A DNA stretch of 64,000 bases from Axinella damicornis (GCA_963931865.1 OZ007506.1:11409301-11473300); one strand, 5' to 3'; positions 1 through 10,009 are shown, counted from the stretch's first letter. Notes: generated by a model from the letters alone, not told the origin. Translations and numbers: made by a program.

Positions 1-1115
1 TGCGCCATGTCTGATCTTTGATATTATCAGACAGTCACTTGCATTGCCCTTAGTGCGAACAGGAAATGATGGTTGGGTGCCATTTTGGAGTGCCAGCTAA
101 CCTGTGCCCATGCTACATTTCTGTGGTATTTCCGAGTTTCTGCATTGTTTCATCTCCATGTGGGAGTGTCTGATTATACATGGCGGCCGATAATTGATCA
201 CTTACTCTATTATCTATGCTTCAACGTGGAAGCGAAGGTAAGAGGCTGCTTGTGCATTGCCATGAAGGGAAGCCTATGGCGATCAGTGCCGCCTGTTTGG
301 TGTGTTCGCTCAAGATCTTGCTGTAATTATTATGGTCCTCTCGACTGTGTGCACAACAATGTGCTATGCGTGCGATAAGCAGCTACTTGCTGGCTCACTT
401 TGCTAGCAACTGTAGGACTGGTGGTGGTCGATAAGGGCCCCTTGTGGGATGGCAGTACTTGTACAGGTCGGAAGTAGCGGTAGAAAGACATAGCTAGCTA
501 CTCCAGGTGGCAAAATGCTCGCAGAACAAATTTATGCAGGGTTAAAATTTTCGCAAGTATCCAATCACCAAAAACGCGGAAATTTGTGCTTCTCAAAAAT
601 TTCCCGCTATACAGTATCCAGCAGCATTTGCAAGCTGAGCACTCTCCCCACAAAGGAAATGGTATGCTATCACTGAGCCAGAGACTCTAGTTGTTGTACA
701 GTGAAGCGGAGAAACAGGTGTGTCTCCTTGTTGCGCTCAGCTAAGCGAACCTTCATTTCTCCACCAACTTGCAACTGAAGTCGCACAGTAGCCAACTTAT
801 GTAGTTTAACCTAGTTAAACATAGTGGTCACTCCCAGTCCGCTTCAGAAGGCTTGGGAGGCGGGGTCTAGACTAATGGGCGCATGCAGCGCATTGGTGGT
901 ATGATGCAATGCCAGGCAACATCATCCTCCAGGGGTTCCAGCAGCAGTGCCACCGACAATGCACGCAGCAGAGCCAGCTGGCCAAGGCACGGGTGAGTAA
1001 CTTAATCTCCCCCCCCTTCAGGGGCTAGCTATTACTTCCTGATGGTTAGCGCCTCCACCCCAAGTATGTCGCCCCCTACCGTGTTTAGTTAAAGACACCC
1101 GCACATCTGGCCAGT
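1..1115. other. No recognised gene
   Basis: No exon with a recognisable motif and no repeat end was seen here. A short open stretch from the ATG at 909 ends at a donor-like GTGAGT near 993, but it has no recognisable product. It may be the left margin of the DIRS-like element that follows. Confidence 0.4.
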
Positions 1116-1119
1116 GCAC

Positions 1120-1625
1120 TCAGTATCATCAGTGCCATAGCCGCGCACCGGCTCACACTCGGTACCATAGCCACACTCAGCAACAGAACCACACACCAGC
1201 TCACACCAAGGGCGTAGTCACGCATCAGCTCTCACTCAGTACGATAGCCTCGCACTCAGTACTATGGCCATGCACTGGCTCACCGGCTCACACTCAGCGC
1301 CATCAGCACTCAGTACCCTAGCCAGTGACCACGCATGGGCTCACTGGCTAGCACTCTACTACTGGCTCACTCGCTAACACTCAGTATCATAGCCATGCAC
1401 CGGCTCACTGGCTGACACTCCGTACCATAGCCACGCACTGGCCCACGGGCTAATGCTCAGTACCACAGCCACGCACTGGCTCACCGCTAACACCCAGTAC
1501 CGTAGGCACCCACTGGCTCTCAGGCCCGACACTCGGTACCATAGCCACCCACTGGCTCTCAGTACCATAGCCACACACTGGCTCACTGGCTAACGCTCAG
1601 TACCATAGCCACGCACTGGTGCTCA
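1120..1625 (+). repeat. 38-bp minisatellite
   Basis: Degenerate tandem units of about 38 bp run through this stretch. Each contains CAGTACCATAGCCACGCAC followed by TGGCTCACTGGCTAACA-like sequence. Unit length and sequence drift towards the left end. The array lies directly upstream of the gag-like frame of the DIRS-like element, so it may be part of that element's leader or an expansion next to it. ORFs drawn across it are repeat artefacts. Confidence 0.75.
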
Positions 1626-2643
1626 GTCACACACCGACCGGGCATCCTCATACCTCGACTGACCATCCTGTTTGTCACCCACACAGGTGCAACAGCCACA
1701 GGCATACTGCCACCAGCAGCATCACTACCAGATTTGCCTGTCTTCACGCCCACCACAACCACCACGGACGCGGGCCTAGACCTGCTTGCAGCAGCCGCTG
1801 CGTCAACTTGCTCAGTGAGTGTGGGTCCACCATCACGGCCCACTACCCAGCCACTCACAGCGACGGGTCCTTCAACCCGACTGCTGGCCTTCCTCCAAAG
1901 GTCGTGCAGCGGATCCTGGACCTTGAGTTTGTGGAAGTGACAGTGGACGCTGAGCCCACTCAGATCCCAGGACACCCACCCGTCCCAGGGAGGTGTCCAA
2001 TTACCAACATTTCACAATGGGTGGAACGGTACTCACTGATGGCAGCAACCTTGGCCTCCAGATTCCCTGACAAAGCTCCCGAACTTTTCGCTTATCAGGC
2101 TACCATAGTCCATGCGGAGAGGAATATGAGGCTGGAAGGTGGGTGGCTTACGACCACCAATTCCGGAGGGAGGCCCTGGCCCGCAGAGACCTTAATTGGT
2201 CAGTGACAGACACACGATTATATAACGAGGCATTCATGGGCCGAGCCCGGGCCATCCCACGGTGCAGCTTCTGCCTGCAGGACGACCAATTGGGGCAGGA
2301 ATGCCCCAAGAACCCTGACTGCCCATGGTTTGGATGGTTCCCAAACCCACCTGCATGGGTCCCAAACCCGCCTGCATGGGTCTCACCCACCGCCACAACA
2401 TCGACAGGAATAGTCTCCCATCAGGCGGCTGAGATATGCCGTCGCTTCAACGAGGGCAGGTGTAGGCAACAACGGTGCCGCTACACCCACACCTGTAAGG
2501 AGTGTGGCGCCCAGCATCCATGGCTGGCTTGCCCCCTCAACCAGGCACACCACCGCTCCATGTTTCCTCCTCGGCCACAGAGTACAGGTGTGCCCCACCT
2601 GAAGTGCCTTTGCAGGCCAGCACCGGTGAAACTAGACCGATAA
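1619..2643 (+). pseudogene. DIRS gag-like protein, frame-broken
   Basis: Two overlapping frames join near 2135. The first ends with residues such as APELFAYQATIVHAERN. The second continues with WVAYDHQFRREALARRDLNW and LYNEAFMGRARAIPRC, a region conserved in gag-like proteins of animal DIRS elements. The C-terminal part has a Cys/His-rich cluster (CRRFNEGRC, then CRYTHTCKECG, then HPWLAC) that looks like a nucleic-acid-binding zinc finger. A tandem PNPPAWV repeat sits before it. One missing base around 2125-2137 would restore a continuous frame. The role, inferred from the family, is packaging of element RNA. Confidence 0.75.
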
Positions 2644-2832
2644 CTGTGACCAACCCTCCCACGCGCACACATTCACCTCTTCATTAGAGGAATACATTTA
2701 TGCATGTGATCAGGAAGTGTTTTGAATCTTCTGATGTGGTATGAAGGATAGAGGATAATTTAACTCCACCCTTGGGGTGTGACGGCCCGTCGGGACCACC
2801 ATAAAAGTCTACTAGTGGAATGCAGGACATTG

Positions 2833-3345
2833 GAGGGCAAGCCTGAGCGAAGTGCATGCGCATGCTGGACATGCAAGGAGCACTGAGTTGCATTCACATG
2901 ATTGTCATCAGAATGTGACTGGGCAATGAGCAGAGAAATTATGGCACTCTTGAAACATACATTCGTGCACATCACAGCAACTGTGAGTCAGGTTAGCGTT
3001 CATAGCTAGCTGAAGCAGTCTAGCCACTGAGCAACGTGCAACGTCACCTGCCATGGTGGTACATCACGGTAGGTCCACGAGCTGTCTCCGTCTTTGTCAG
3101 TGTCGCCACCGAGGAGGAAGAATGTTCATGGTGCTCTAGCCAACGTTCACGAGTGGTCTCCGTCTTTGTTGTCGCCATCGTTCGTCAAACAAGTAGCTAG
3201 ACGGTTCGTCGAGTTCGTTGAATATTATTGTGCACGTGCAAGTGAAATTCACTGATTTAAAATTTACGGTAAGTGCAAGATCCACCAAACATCAAAACAT
3301 ACACACACACAGCGCAATGAAGTCACGCTCGCTCAGGCTCGCCCC
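2833..3345 (+). mobile_element. MITE family A, copy 1 (inside the DIRS element)
   Basis: The ends are GGGCAAGCCTGAGCGAAG at the left and, inverted, GCTCGCTCAGGCTCGCCCC at the right. The copy shares long internal blocks with 20205-20480 (same orientation) and 30184-30702 (opposite orientation), including TGTGAGTCAGGTTAG and GCTGTCTCCGTCTTTGT. It separates the gag-like part from the RT part of the DIRS-like element. Sequence upstream (CTACTAGTGGAATGCAGGAC) is also shared with copy 2, so the repeated unit may extend left to about 2800. Confidence 0.7.
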
Positions 3346-3367
3346 AATTACCCCCCCTTGTTAATGC

Positions 3368-3904
3368 ATGGAAGGGGACATCTATATAGACCCCATGCTA
3401 CCGTTCGGCCTACGATCAGCCCCAAAGATTTTTAATGCAGTGGCCGACACCCTTAATTGGCATCTACTCCAGTCCGGGATCAGGTACATCCTGCACTATC
3501 TGGACGACTTTATTGTCATTGGCCCCCCTGGCTCCGCGGAGTGCCAAAGAGCCATGGACATCCTCGACCGGATCTGCAATATATTGGGGGTGCTCATCGC
3601 GGAACATAAGCGCGCCAGCCCCACAACCTGCCTGGTGTTCCTCGGCATCATCATAGACACGTTGGCCTGGGAACTTCGCCTCCCAGCAGACAAGCTGCAG
3701 CGGTTGAGAGATCTGTTGGATACCTGGGGCAACAAGAAAGCCTGCTATCGCAAGGAGCTTGAATCCCTGATTGGTCTCCTCAACCACGCCTGCAAGGTGG
3801 TGAGACCGGGCTGGGCATTTCTTTGCCAGCTGCTGGATCTCCTCCACGGCTCGCAGGCAAGGCCCAGTAGTACATTATTCGCCTCAATGTGGGGGCCAGG
3901 GTAG
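3368..3904 (+). pseudogene. DIRS reverse transcriptase, C-terminal part
   Basis: The translation contains LPFGLRSAPKIFNAVAD, then HYLDDFIVIG with the catalytic aspartate pair, then TCLVFLGIIIDT and a thumb-like tail with ACYRKELESLIGLLNHACK. These match RT palm and thumb regions of DIRS/Ngaro-type elements. The N-terminal fingers and palm (about 150 residues in the family) are absent; the frame begins just after MITE family A. A stop follows at 3903. Confidence 0.85.
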
Positions 3905-4491
3905 ACATGGCATGGTGGAGAGAGTTTGTGAGTGTTTGGAATGGCGTATCCTTCCTCCCACACCCACTTCACCTCCCTACCATAGAAATGACCTCAGATG
4001 CATCTGGGGTATGGGGCTGTGGCGCCTGACATGGCAACTCGTGGTTTCAGATCCCATGGGATGATGCCACCTCTCAATCGCATGTAAGGAGTTGATCCCC
4101 ATTGTGCTCGCTTGCGCAGCCTGGGGACACAACTGGCAGGGCCACCAGGTGATATGCGATATGTCATTGTGACAATCAGGCAGTTGTGACAGGTCTCCGT
4201 TCAAGGTCCTGTAGGGACAAGGCAGTAATGCACCTCCTTAGGTGCTTGGTGTTCGTGGAGGCCCATTTGGGTTGCTATTTAAGACCAGAGTACATCAACA
4301 CCAGGCACAATCATCTCGCAGATGATTTGTCTTGTAACCATTTGTCCTCCTTCCTGTCCAAAGTACCCGAAGCCGATCGGCAACCAACCCCCACATCCAG
4401 TCACCTCTTGGACCTCCTGCTCAATCCACAGGCAGATTGGACCTCTCCAGCCTGGCACCATCAGTTCAGAGATATTTTCAAGACGGCCTAG
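3905..4491 (+). pseudogene. DIRS RNase H region, frame-broken
   Basis: Pieces of an RNase H domain are spread over changing frames. TSDASGVWGCGA lies near 3990, with TGA where the family has TGG. ACKELIPIVLACAAWGHNW lies near 4085-4135. CDNQAVV lies near 4170 and DKAVMHLLRCLVFVEAHL at 4216-4270. HNHLADDLS near 4310-4330 is the usual C-terminal motif. At least three frame changes and one substitution stop are present, so this domain is not functional as read. Confidence 0.75.
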
Positions 4492-5070
4492 CACCATCAA
4501 CTCAAAAGACATACGCAGCAGCCCTGAGACGCTTCCACACCATTTGCCTGAAGTTTAATGTCGGCTCCCCATTTCCTGTGTCTGAACACTTGCTCTGTTG
4601 CTTGGCATCATTTCTGGCCGACCATGGCCTGGCCCCCAGACAGGCAAGGGATACCTCTCCGCTATTCAGAGCATGCAAATCTCGTTGGGCCTGCCCGACC
4701 CCAGAGAACAGTCGTCACTACCACTGTTGAAGAGGGTGCAAGCTGGCATCAGCCAGGTACATGCAAGAAAGGGCACCCCTGCCTGCATCCGTCTGCCGAT
4801 AACCGCTCACGTGCTGGAGCAAATAGGCAGGAAGCTCAGGAACTCAGCTAACCCAGTATTGGTCTGCCACAGCACCAGTAGGCCAGGCACAGTTTTCGTA
4901 TCGGGGCCGCCACTACTGCAGCCCTTGCGGGAGTGGAGCAGGCCCTCGGTCGCTGGCAGAGTGCTGTGTTCCTGCAATACATCAGGATGCCACGGGAGCA
5001 GCTGGCAACCCTCTCGGTCGTGCTGGCCAGTGCAACTAACTCACATGTGCAGAGTCCACTGCAACAGTAG
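4437..5070 (+). pseudogene. DIRS tyrosine recombinase, internally deleted
   Basis: The N-terminal SAM-like domain reads SSLAPSVQRYFQDGLAPSTQ, then KTYAAALRRF. Near 4635 the frame moves by one base at a CCCCC run and continues with GKGYLSAIQSMQISLGLP. The C-terminal catalytic part is recognisable at 4896-5070: SFRIGAATTAALAG, then ALGRWQSAVFLQYIRMPREQ, which carries the RIG motif and the family's tyrosine (QYIR). The stretch that should hold the first catalytic arginine, between about 4860 and 4895, is missing. A TAG stop follows SPLQQ at 5068. Confidence 0.8.
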
Positions 5071-5278
5071 TTGTTGCCACTGTTGCTCACCCACCTACTT
5101 GTACCTATAATCAGTTTGTTCTCAGCCATACTCTTGCAGGACCAGGCCTACCTATACTCCCTCACCTACGGTACGATCTTTGGGGGGCATCGGTTGCCCT
5201 AAGCAACTTCCTCCTTGGAGGACGATCGTGAGCCCCAGCAAAACCCCAATAGGGGTGGCTCGATAAAATCACTCCCAC

Positions 5279-5408
5279 TAGAAGGGAGTTCAAGTAGATC
5301 GAGCAGGAATCTGCCTCTTGCCTTCACCTCCTTGCGCTTCATGCCATGCAGGATGCCAAAGTAGTGCACTGTCTCAAGCATGGTGAAGTCCCCATAGAAG
5401 GCCAACTC
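5279..5408 (-). CDS. ABC transporter exon 3 (after Walker A)
   Basis: This minus-strand exon begins after a good acceptor (TTGCTGCTTTCCCAG). It encodes ELAFYGDFTMLETVHYFG, then KRKEVKARGRFLLDLLELPS. That is the segment after the Q-loop in NBD-first ABC transporters of the ABCG/ABCH type. It joins in phase 0 to exon 2, which ends in GYMPQ, recreating the family motif GYMPQEL. A donor-like GTGGGA follows at 5278. The next expected segment, the LSGGQ signature and Walker B, was not found at lower coordinates, where the DIRS-like element lies. The gene is therefore cut, or continues left of the window. Confidence 0.8.
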
Positions 5409-5545
5409 CTGGGAAAGCAGCAAGCTGATACGTAATGATTTGTGATTTTGCCTTTGACATTCTTCAAAAAAAATAATAGGAATTGCTTTTCACTCTGTAG
5501 AATCAATAATAGCAGAGTTTCGGGAAGAAGATTTCAACAAGTAGA

Positions 5546-6042
5546 TTAACCCATTAACCGATAAATTGTTTTTCTCCGGAGGTCTCTCTTAGCTAATAGA
5601 TGCACTAAACCCACCATATTTCCCGTTCTCTCTGCTTTTCAGCCCCCAAACTCCACACACATGACCATGCAGCAATCCTCTACACATTCGTGACTCTAAC
5701 CACACCCACCCATCAAGGGGCATCCAATAGTCACGGCTCTCTGCCGACCATCGCTCGTCTAGACCGAGAAAAATGCTTCACTGCCAGAAATGGAGGCCCT
5801 AGCGAGCCCATTTGTGCAAAGAAGGAGAGAAATGGCCCACCCAGCTCCAACCAAGAGCTTTTCAAGGCCAAGCCCAAAAGCGGCCATGCTACCTAGGCTC
5901 AGTGCTGAAACCCACCCACCTCCCCCTGCCCCGCCCTCTCTGCTAGCGCAGAGCCCAAGTCCCAAGGACATTGCCGGAAGTCTGACATCACTGATGAAAG
6001 TCTCATGCCGTCTGTAGACGGCTTTATCGGTTAAAGTGTTAA
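5546..6042. mobile_element. piggyBac-type MITE (TTAA duplications)
   Basis: The element is flanked by TTAA at 5546-5549 and 6039-6042. Its inverted ends are CCCATTAACCGATAAA (left) and CACTTTAACCGATAAA (right, complemented). Exact TTAA duplication with short ends starting in C is the hallmark of piggyBac-like elements. The 489-bp interior has no credible transposase frame, so it is non-autonomous. It sits in the second intron of the minus-strand ABC transporter gene. Confidence 0.75.
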
Positions 6043-6668
6043 CTCTTTGAGCGCGCTCCATGACTTCCGGTCACGCGACTCCTGATCAATTTATTGCCTT
6101 GGTTACACATCTCTAAGGCTTCTCGCCGTTTAACTTACGATCGCCGTGTAGACTTCAACTTGGAGGCTAAGAACTATCGAAGTGTAGTTAGTTTGCATGC
6201 TAAGGGCGTCATTGAGCCCCGACTACCGTTATATGGCTGCTAAGGCCAAGTTATACTCAAGCGCTCACCTTGGAACTCTCCCTGCCCTGGTGCTGTCGAT
6301 GTGTGCCCTCCAGCGGGTGAGTTACTGGTGTTGATAGGTACTTCGGTGATGCCTCAAGCCTATGCTAGGTACTTTGAGCGCTACCAATGGCGTTCCGTGG
6401 GCGAAAAAGCCTGCCTATGCTGCCCGTACAAAAAACGGCGACGAAATAGTGAGCGCTTACTTTACTCTCGATCGGTAGGAGGAGCTTGTGATGGATTGCT
6501 GATATCCGCAGGGTCTGCCTCTTCATTACTGTGATTGACATTATATTAGCAGGGTCTGCCCCGCTTCAGTTAACTCGCGAAATCGCGGTAGGCGTATAAA
6601 TACGCCGTTCGCGGTGAGCGGAAGTTTTGACAGGCGTATAAATACGCCGATCGCGCTCAAAGAGATAA
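6039..6668. mobile_element. Second piggyBac-type MITE, abutting the first
   Basis: The left end is TTAACTCTTTGAGCGCG and the right end, complemented, is TTATCTCTTTGAGCGCG. The left TTAA is shared with the neighbouring MITE; the right TTAA has changed to ATAA. The right arm holds two copies of GGCGTATAAATACGCC separated by 28 bp. No transposase was seen. It lies in the same ABC-gene intron. Confidence 0.6.
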
Positions 6669-6926
6669 CTGGGATGAGAATCCAACCTGCATGTAACAGT
6701 GAATATTAGAGCTGCGACAATATTGTGTTTTGCTGTATCGATAAACATATTGATGTATTGACTTATAGCAGGCTGAAGGACAGGTCCGAGTGAGGAATGC
6801 ATAAAAATGGTCGTTACTGTCATCACAACTTTTTACAGCAACCGTGATGCCATTTTGGATGGGTATTGAAACCAAAAAGATATATCGATATGGTAATAGG
6901 ATATCATATTGTGACTGCCAGTATTG

Positions 6927-7024
6927 TGAACATTCTTCGCGGAGTTCGAGGTTCAGTAAATAAATAAATTGAAGTACGAAGGTCGCGCGTCACTATAGTC
7001 TAGTCCCGCCCCACTTCCATCACA

Positions 7025-7068
<44 letters not shown>

Positions 7069-7086
7069 AAAATCTTAATGTATTGA
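6927..7086 (-). repeat. Repeat family C, end fragment with (CA)n
   Basis: This stretch matches, in the same orientation, the end of the copy at 55875-56402. Shared blocks include GAACATTCTTCGCGGAGTTC, GTCGCGCGTCACTATAGTC and GTTAAAATCTTAATGTATTG. The internal minisatellite of the family is missing. A (CA)n tract of about 45 bp replaces the short CACACA of other copies. Confidence 0.75.
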
Positions 7087-7268
7087 TTGTTGCAGCTCTA
7101 GTGAATATGCACCTGAGTGGCGCCTAATAACGTGCATGGTATTGTTCTCGTACTGTAGACAACACATACATCCAGCTGGCCTATACTGATCCCACCACTG
7201 AGTGTTCACTATTGCAAGCATAGAGACGTGGAAGCACAACATACATGACCAGTCACCATTCCCCCCAC

Positions 7269-7420
7269 CTGTGGCATGTATCCCACATCCCTGCCTGGTA
7301 CGCGGTGTCCCCAGGACCCTGGCGGCCGACCTAGGGCATTGATGTGTCCACTTGCCAACTTGACAGGATACACCCAGCAGCGTGGTCTTCCCACAACCAC
7401 TGGATCCCAGAAGACCATAG
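7269..7420 (-). CDS. ABC transporter exon 2 (Walker A)
   Basis: The exon follows acceptor TATTGTCACCCAATGCAG and ends at donor GTGGGG. It starts one base into a codon and reads YGLLGSSGCGKTTLLG, the Walker A loop that binds the ATP phosphates. It ends with ASGHINALGRPPGSWG and RDVGYMPQ, the Q-loop region. The two halves lie in different frames. Restoring one G in the run after GCTG, and one A in CAAG, gives a continuous LLGCILSKLASGHI. The exon is 152 bp where the flanking phases require 154, exactly two bases short. Phases match exon 1 (two bases of an Ile codon carried over) and exon 3. ABC proteins of this type are membrane pumps driven by ATP; the substrate cannot be told. Confidence 0.85.
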
Positions 7421-7775
7421 CTGCATTGGGTGACAATAGCACGTTCCTATAATCGTACCACCAACAGTAAATGCGAACATTTATCACGCGAATAAGGACA
7501 ATGAATGAATAAGGAAGCAAACACTTGTACTTTGGCCACATGGGGACCCCTCACTGTCTTTGTGTGCCCTAAGCCCTAAGCCCCAGATGGGTTATACCTA
7601 TAACACCACATCTCTTACACTACATGTCTATGAAAGTATTACCAAGTAGCTAACTTTGGATCCAACATAGAGAGCAACACTTGACATCAGAGCAAGGACG
7701 ATATACTTGCAAAATCAATACCATCGCAATGGTTGCTACTGTTTATGGCCATAGTAAGTCAGTCATACTAAGTGG

Positions 7776-8075
7776 CAGTCTAGCCACTAGCCCCTCTCCG
7801 CCAGGCTGGCTACACGCGCATGCGGTGAAGCTGCGTGTGGAAGGCAGAGAGGGTCTAGCAAACATCACGTTTCTCCGGAATGCCAATTACATGCACCTCC
7901 GAGCTGATCGCACACAAGCGGCTCGGTTTACTACCACGAGAGTCGAGAATACAATTTTTGGTCAGTTGAAACACAATCAAGTGTAATGTTTGCTAGACCC
8001 TCTACGCCCTTCGCGCGCAGCTTCGCCGTATGCCCACTTGACTGGCCAGGCAGAGAGGGGCTAGCAGCTAGACTG
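7776..8075. mobile_element. 300-bp foldback MITE, 9-bp duplication
   Basis: Arms of about 95 bp are inverted copies of one another. They start CAGTCTAGC at both ends and share AGCCCCTCTC, GAAGCTGCG and GAGGGTCTAGCAAACAT. The flanks are ACTAAGTGG (7767-7775) and AATAAGTGG (8076-8084), identical at 8 of 9 positions. An 8-9-bp duplication points to a MULE- or hAT-type transposase. It lies in the first ABC-gene intron. Confidence 0.75.
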
Positions 8076-8084
8076 AATAAGTGG

Positions 8085-8590
8085 CTGATCTCTCTTTATG
8101 TCATCAATGATAAGTCAGTTAAGTCAGTTTAAGCATACGTATATACACACATTGTAGATTACAGAGTTCTTATACTAGAGCCAACCTAGGCTTAGCCACT
8201 ACTGTAATGCAGGTTGACACAGTATCTAAAGCTCAAGTCAGTAGTTGTGTTCTCAAGTCAGTGAGAGGCTGCATGGCTACTGAAGATCTCTGCCACCGAA
8301 AATGTCCGCCTATTATTGTGTCCATGTAGCTATTAATTTTGTGACCTAACTCCTTGCCAGATTAAATTTCAGACCCCTTGACCCTTTGGCTTCCCACTAA
8401 CAGCCAACATGTATGGGGAAGCCAAGGGGCTGAATTCGTTTTTTTCCTGGTTTTTGTGTTGAAATCTCTGTCATAATGGGGGGCCCCAGTTTCACTAAGG
8501 GGTCTCCATACTCCTGGGAAAATGAGCACCCGGAATACCTACCCTCTAGATAAAATCATGACCTTCCAAACTAGCTGTAGACATGCTTCA
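8085..8590. other. Intronic sequence, no feature
   Basis: Probable intron of the minus-strand ABC transporter gene. The only structure seen is a short inverted pair (TTTGGCTTCCC near 8391 and GGGGAAGCCAAGG near 8417). Confidence 0.4.
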
Positions 8591-8596
8591 GCTTAC

Positions 8597-8699
8597 ATGC
8601 ATCCATACGGTACATCCATATTCAGGCCTTTCAGGACTTCCAGGCTGCCATACGACTTCTGCGCACCCCGCACTTTGATGGTGAGCTCCTCTTCTCCAA
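8597..8699 (-). CDS. ABC transporter exon 1 of window (start of NBD)
   Basis: The exon encodes GEEELTIKVRGAQKSYG, then EVLKGLNMDVPYGC. This is the strand region before Walker A in ABCG/ABCH-type transporters (family pattern: RGxxKSYG..VLKGLN..VP.G). The donor GTAAGC at 8591-8596 follows AT, and the first base of exon 2 is C, so the split codon reads ATC (Ile) and gives PYGC-I-YGLLG. The acceptor is at 8700-8701. The length, 103 bp, fits 2 + 33 codons + 2. No upstream exon with the initiator Met was recognised. Confidence 0.8.
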
Positions 8700-8829
8700 C
8701 TATATAGCACAAATTATTAGAGACAGAAGCGTACATCGAGCTGGTGACCTCCAAGACCACGTGCGTGTGGGCGTGTACTTCAGCCTAGGGCGCGGCGCGC
8801 GCAGCGATCGTGCTACGCCCTCCAATTCA

Positions 8830-8873
8830 TAGTCTCGTTCCCAGACCTCGAACGGGATCTGGGAACGAGACTA
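8830..8873. mobile_element. 44-bp micro-MITE (TAGTCTCG family)
   Basis: The entire element is a near-perfect short hairpin: TAGTCTCGTTCCCAG, 14 loop bases, then the complement CTGGGAACGAGACTA. The flanks are TCCAATTCA on the left and TCAGTTCAC on the right. They align as 8 of 9 positions if one C was lost on the right. See the better copies at 42697-42741 and 50664-50712. Confidence 0.65.
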
Positions 8874-9031
8874 TCAGTTCACACATGCAATTTTTTCTAA
8901 ATACTGGGCACCGATTTGGGCGAATTTTTTTTTTGGACGTACTTTCGACTTAGTCTCTGCCAGATCCACCAACTACCCATGCGCAGATTAGTACGACACA
9001 CCCCCATAAGCACATGATGGGGCAAAGTATA

Positions 9032-9268
9032 AGGTAGGGCGGGGTAATTCGGGCCACGGTATAATACGGGGTAATTCGGGCCACTTCCAACGTTGCAACA
9101 GGAAAGAAGCATCCTTTTTATTTTTGCTTCTAGTGAGTTGTAGGCAGGTTGAGTCCCTGGATATACATGGCCAGAAGTTTGCCTAAAGTCTGTCCGTTTT
9201 TAGTTACCGTTGACCTGAAGTTGAAGTGGCCCGAATTACCCCGTGGCCCGAATTACCCCGCCCTACCT
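9032..9268. mobile_element. 237-bp MITE with TA duplication
   Basis: The ends are AGGTAGGGCGGGGTAATTCG and its inverted copy, 26 bp perfect. TA flanks both sides (9030-9031 and 9269-9270). The GGGGTAATTCGGGCCAC motif occurs twice at each end. TA duplication suggests a Tc1/mariner-type transposase. The interior is non-coding. Confidence 0.75.
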
Positions 9269-9274
9269 TACACA

Positions 9275-9680
9275 CAGGACTGTCCTGAGAAGGAAAGCAG
9301 AGATAGAAGGAACGCTGAACAACTGCTGATAAAGCTGTAAACAGAAGCGATGAAGCTGTCATGAGGTACAGAGATGGATATAATTATTATTATTACATGG
9401 ATTGAGTGTGATTTCCCGTCATTTCTGTTCCAAAGTACTACTGTGCTGACATTTTTCAGGATTCAAATCACTCTCATGATCGACTGGTAGTTGAGTCCGG
9501 TAGATAAGTCTGCATTCGCTGATATTCTCAGTGATGCTGCATATTACATATTGTGCTCAGTATACAATAATGTAGTTGAAGTATAATCTCGGTCACCACA
9601 CTCGCGCACAGCGGAGTCGTCTGGTCAACTGCACATATATGACTTGTTCTGAGGTGGCTGATAAGTAGCTGTGAACCACA
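9275..9680. other. No recognised feature
   Basis: Between the TA-flanked MITE and the RecQ-like fragment no exon, repeat end or RNA gene could be supported. Confidence 0.3.
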
Positions 9681-9728
9681 GTGCTTCCATATACGGTGTT
9701 TTTTCCCAACAAACGACGAGTAGCAATC

Positions 9729-10005
9729 ATGGCGTGCAAAAGCTCCGGTGGTGGTTCTTTCTCTGAGGCTCTTTCCTATGCTTTGCGAAGGCTGAAAATG
9801 ACACGGATTACTGTGAAAGATGAGCAGCGCTCCTCCATGAGAGCTGTGTACGAAGGCAGCGACGTGTTCGCATGTGGCTAGCTACCTACTGGCTATGGCA
9901 AGAGCCTGTGCTACCAAGTGCTCCCTTTCCTCATGGACTAGCTACAAGAAGGGACTTGTAGACAGTGGAAAGAGCTGTGGTGTGCTTGTTGTGAGCCTCA
10001 TGCAT
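9729..10005 (+). pseudogene. RecQ-like helicase fragment (motifs 0-Ia)
   Basis: From the ATG at 9729 the frame reads MACKSSGGGSFSEALSYAL, then KDEQRSSMRAVYEGSDVFAC. After an in-frame TAG come LPTGYGKSLCYQVLPFLMD (Walker A, helicase motif I), a second TAG, and, in another frame, CGVLVVSLM (motif Ia). The order matches the N-terminal RecA-like lobe of RecQ-type ATP-dependent DNA helicases. Nothing resembling motif II (DEAH) or later follows, so this is truncated as well as interrupted. A second fragment of similar type lies at 38262-38393. Such RecQ-like copies can multiply as repeats, so this need not be a decayed single-copy host gene. Confidence 0.75.
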
Positions 10006-10009
10006 GTGT

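Larger units (their letters stand above)
1620..5075 (+). mobile_element. Decayed DIRS-like (tyrosine-recombinase) retrotransposon
   Basis: Fragments occur in the order expected for DIRS-type elements: a gag-like protein with a Cys/His-rich tail (1619-2643), reverse transcriptase with YLDD (3368-3904), RNase H (3905-4480) and a tyrosine recombinase (4437-5070). Such elements move through an RNA intermediate but integrate with a tyrosine recombinase instead of a DDE integrase. The frame changes several times, in-frame stops are present, the N-terminal half of RT is missing and a MITE occupies 2833-3345. No long terminal repeats were seen; DIRS elements use split or inverted ends, which I could not place here. 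The element lies downstream of the ABC-transporter exons, on the opposite strand, where that gene's next exons would be expected. Confidence 0.85.
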
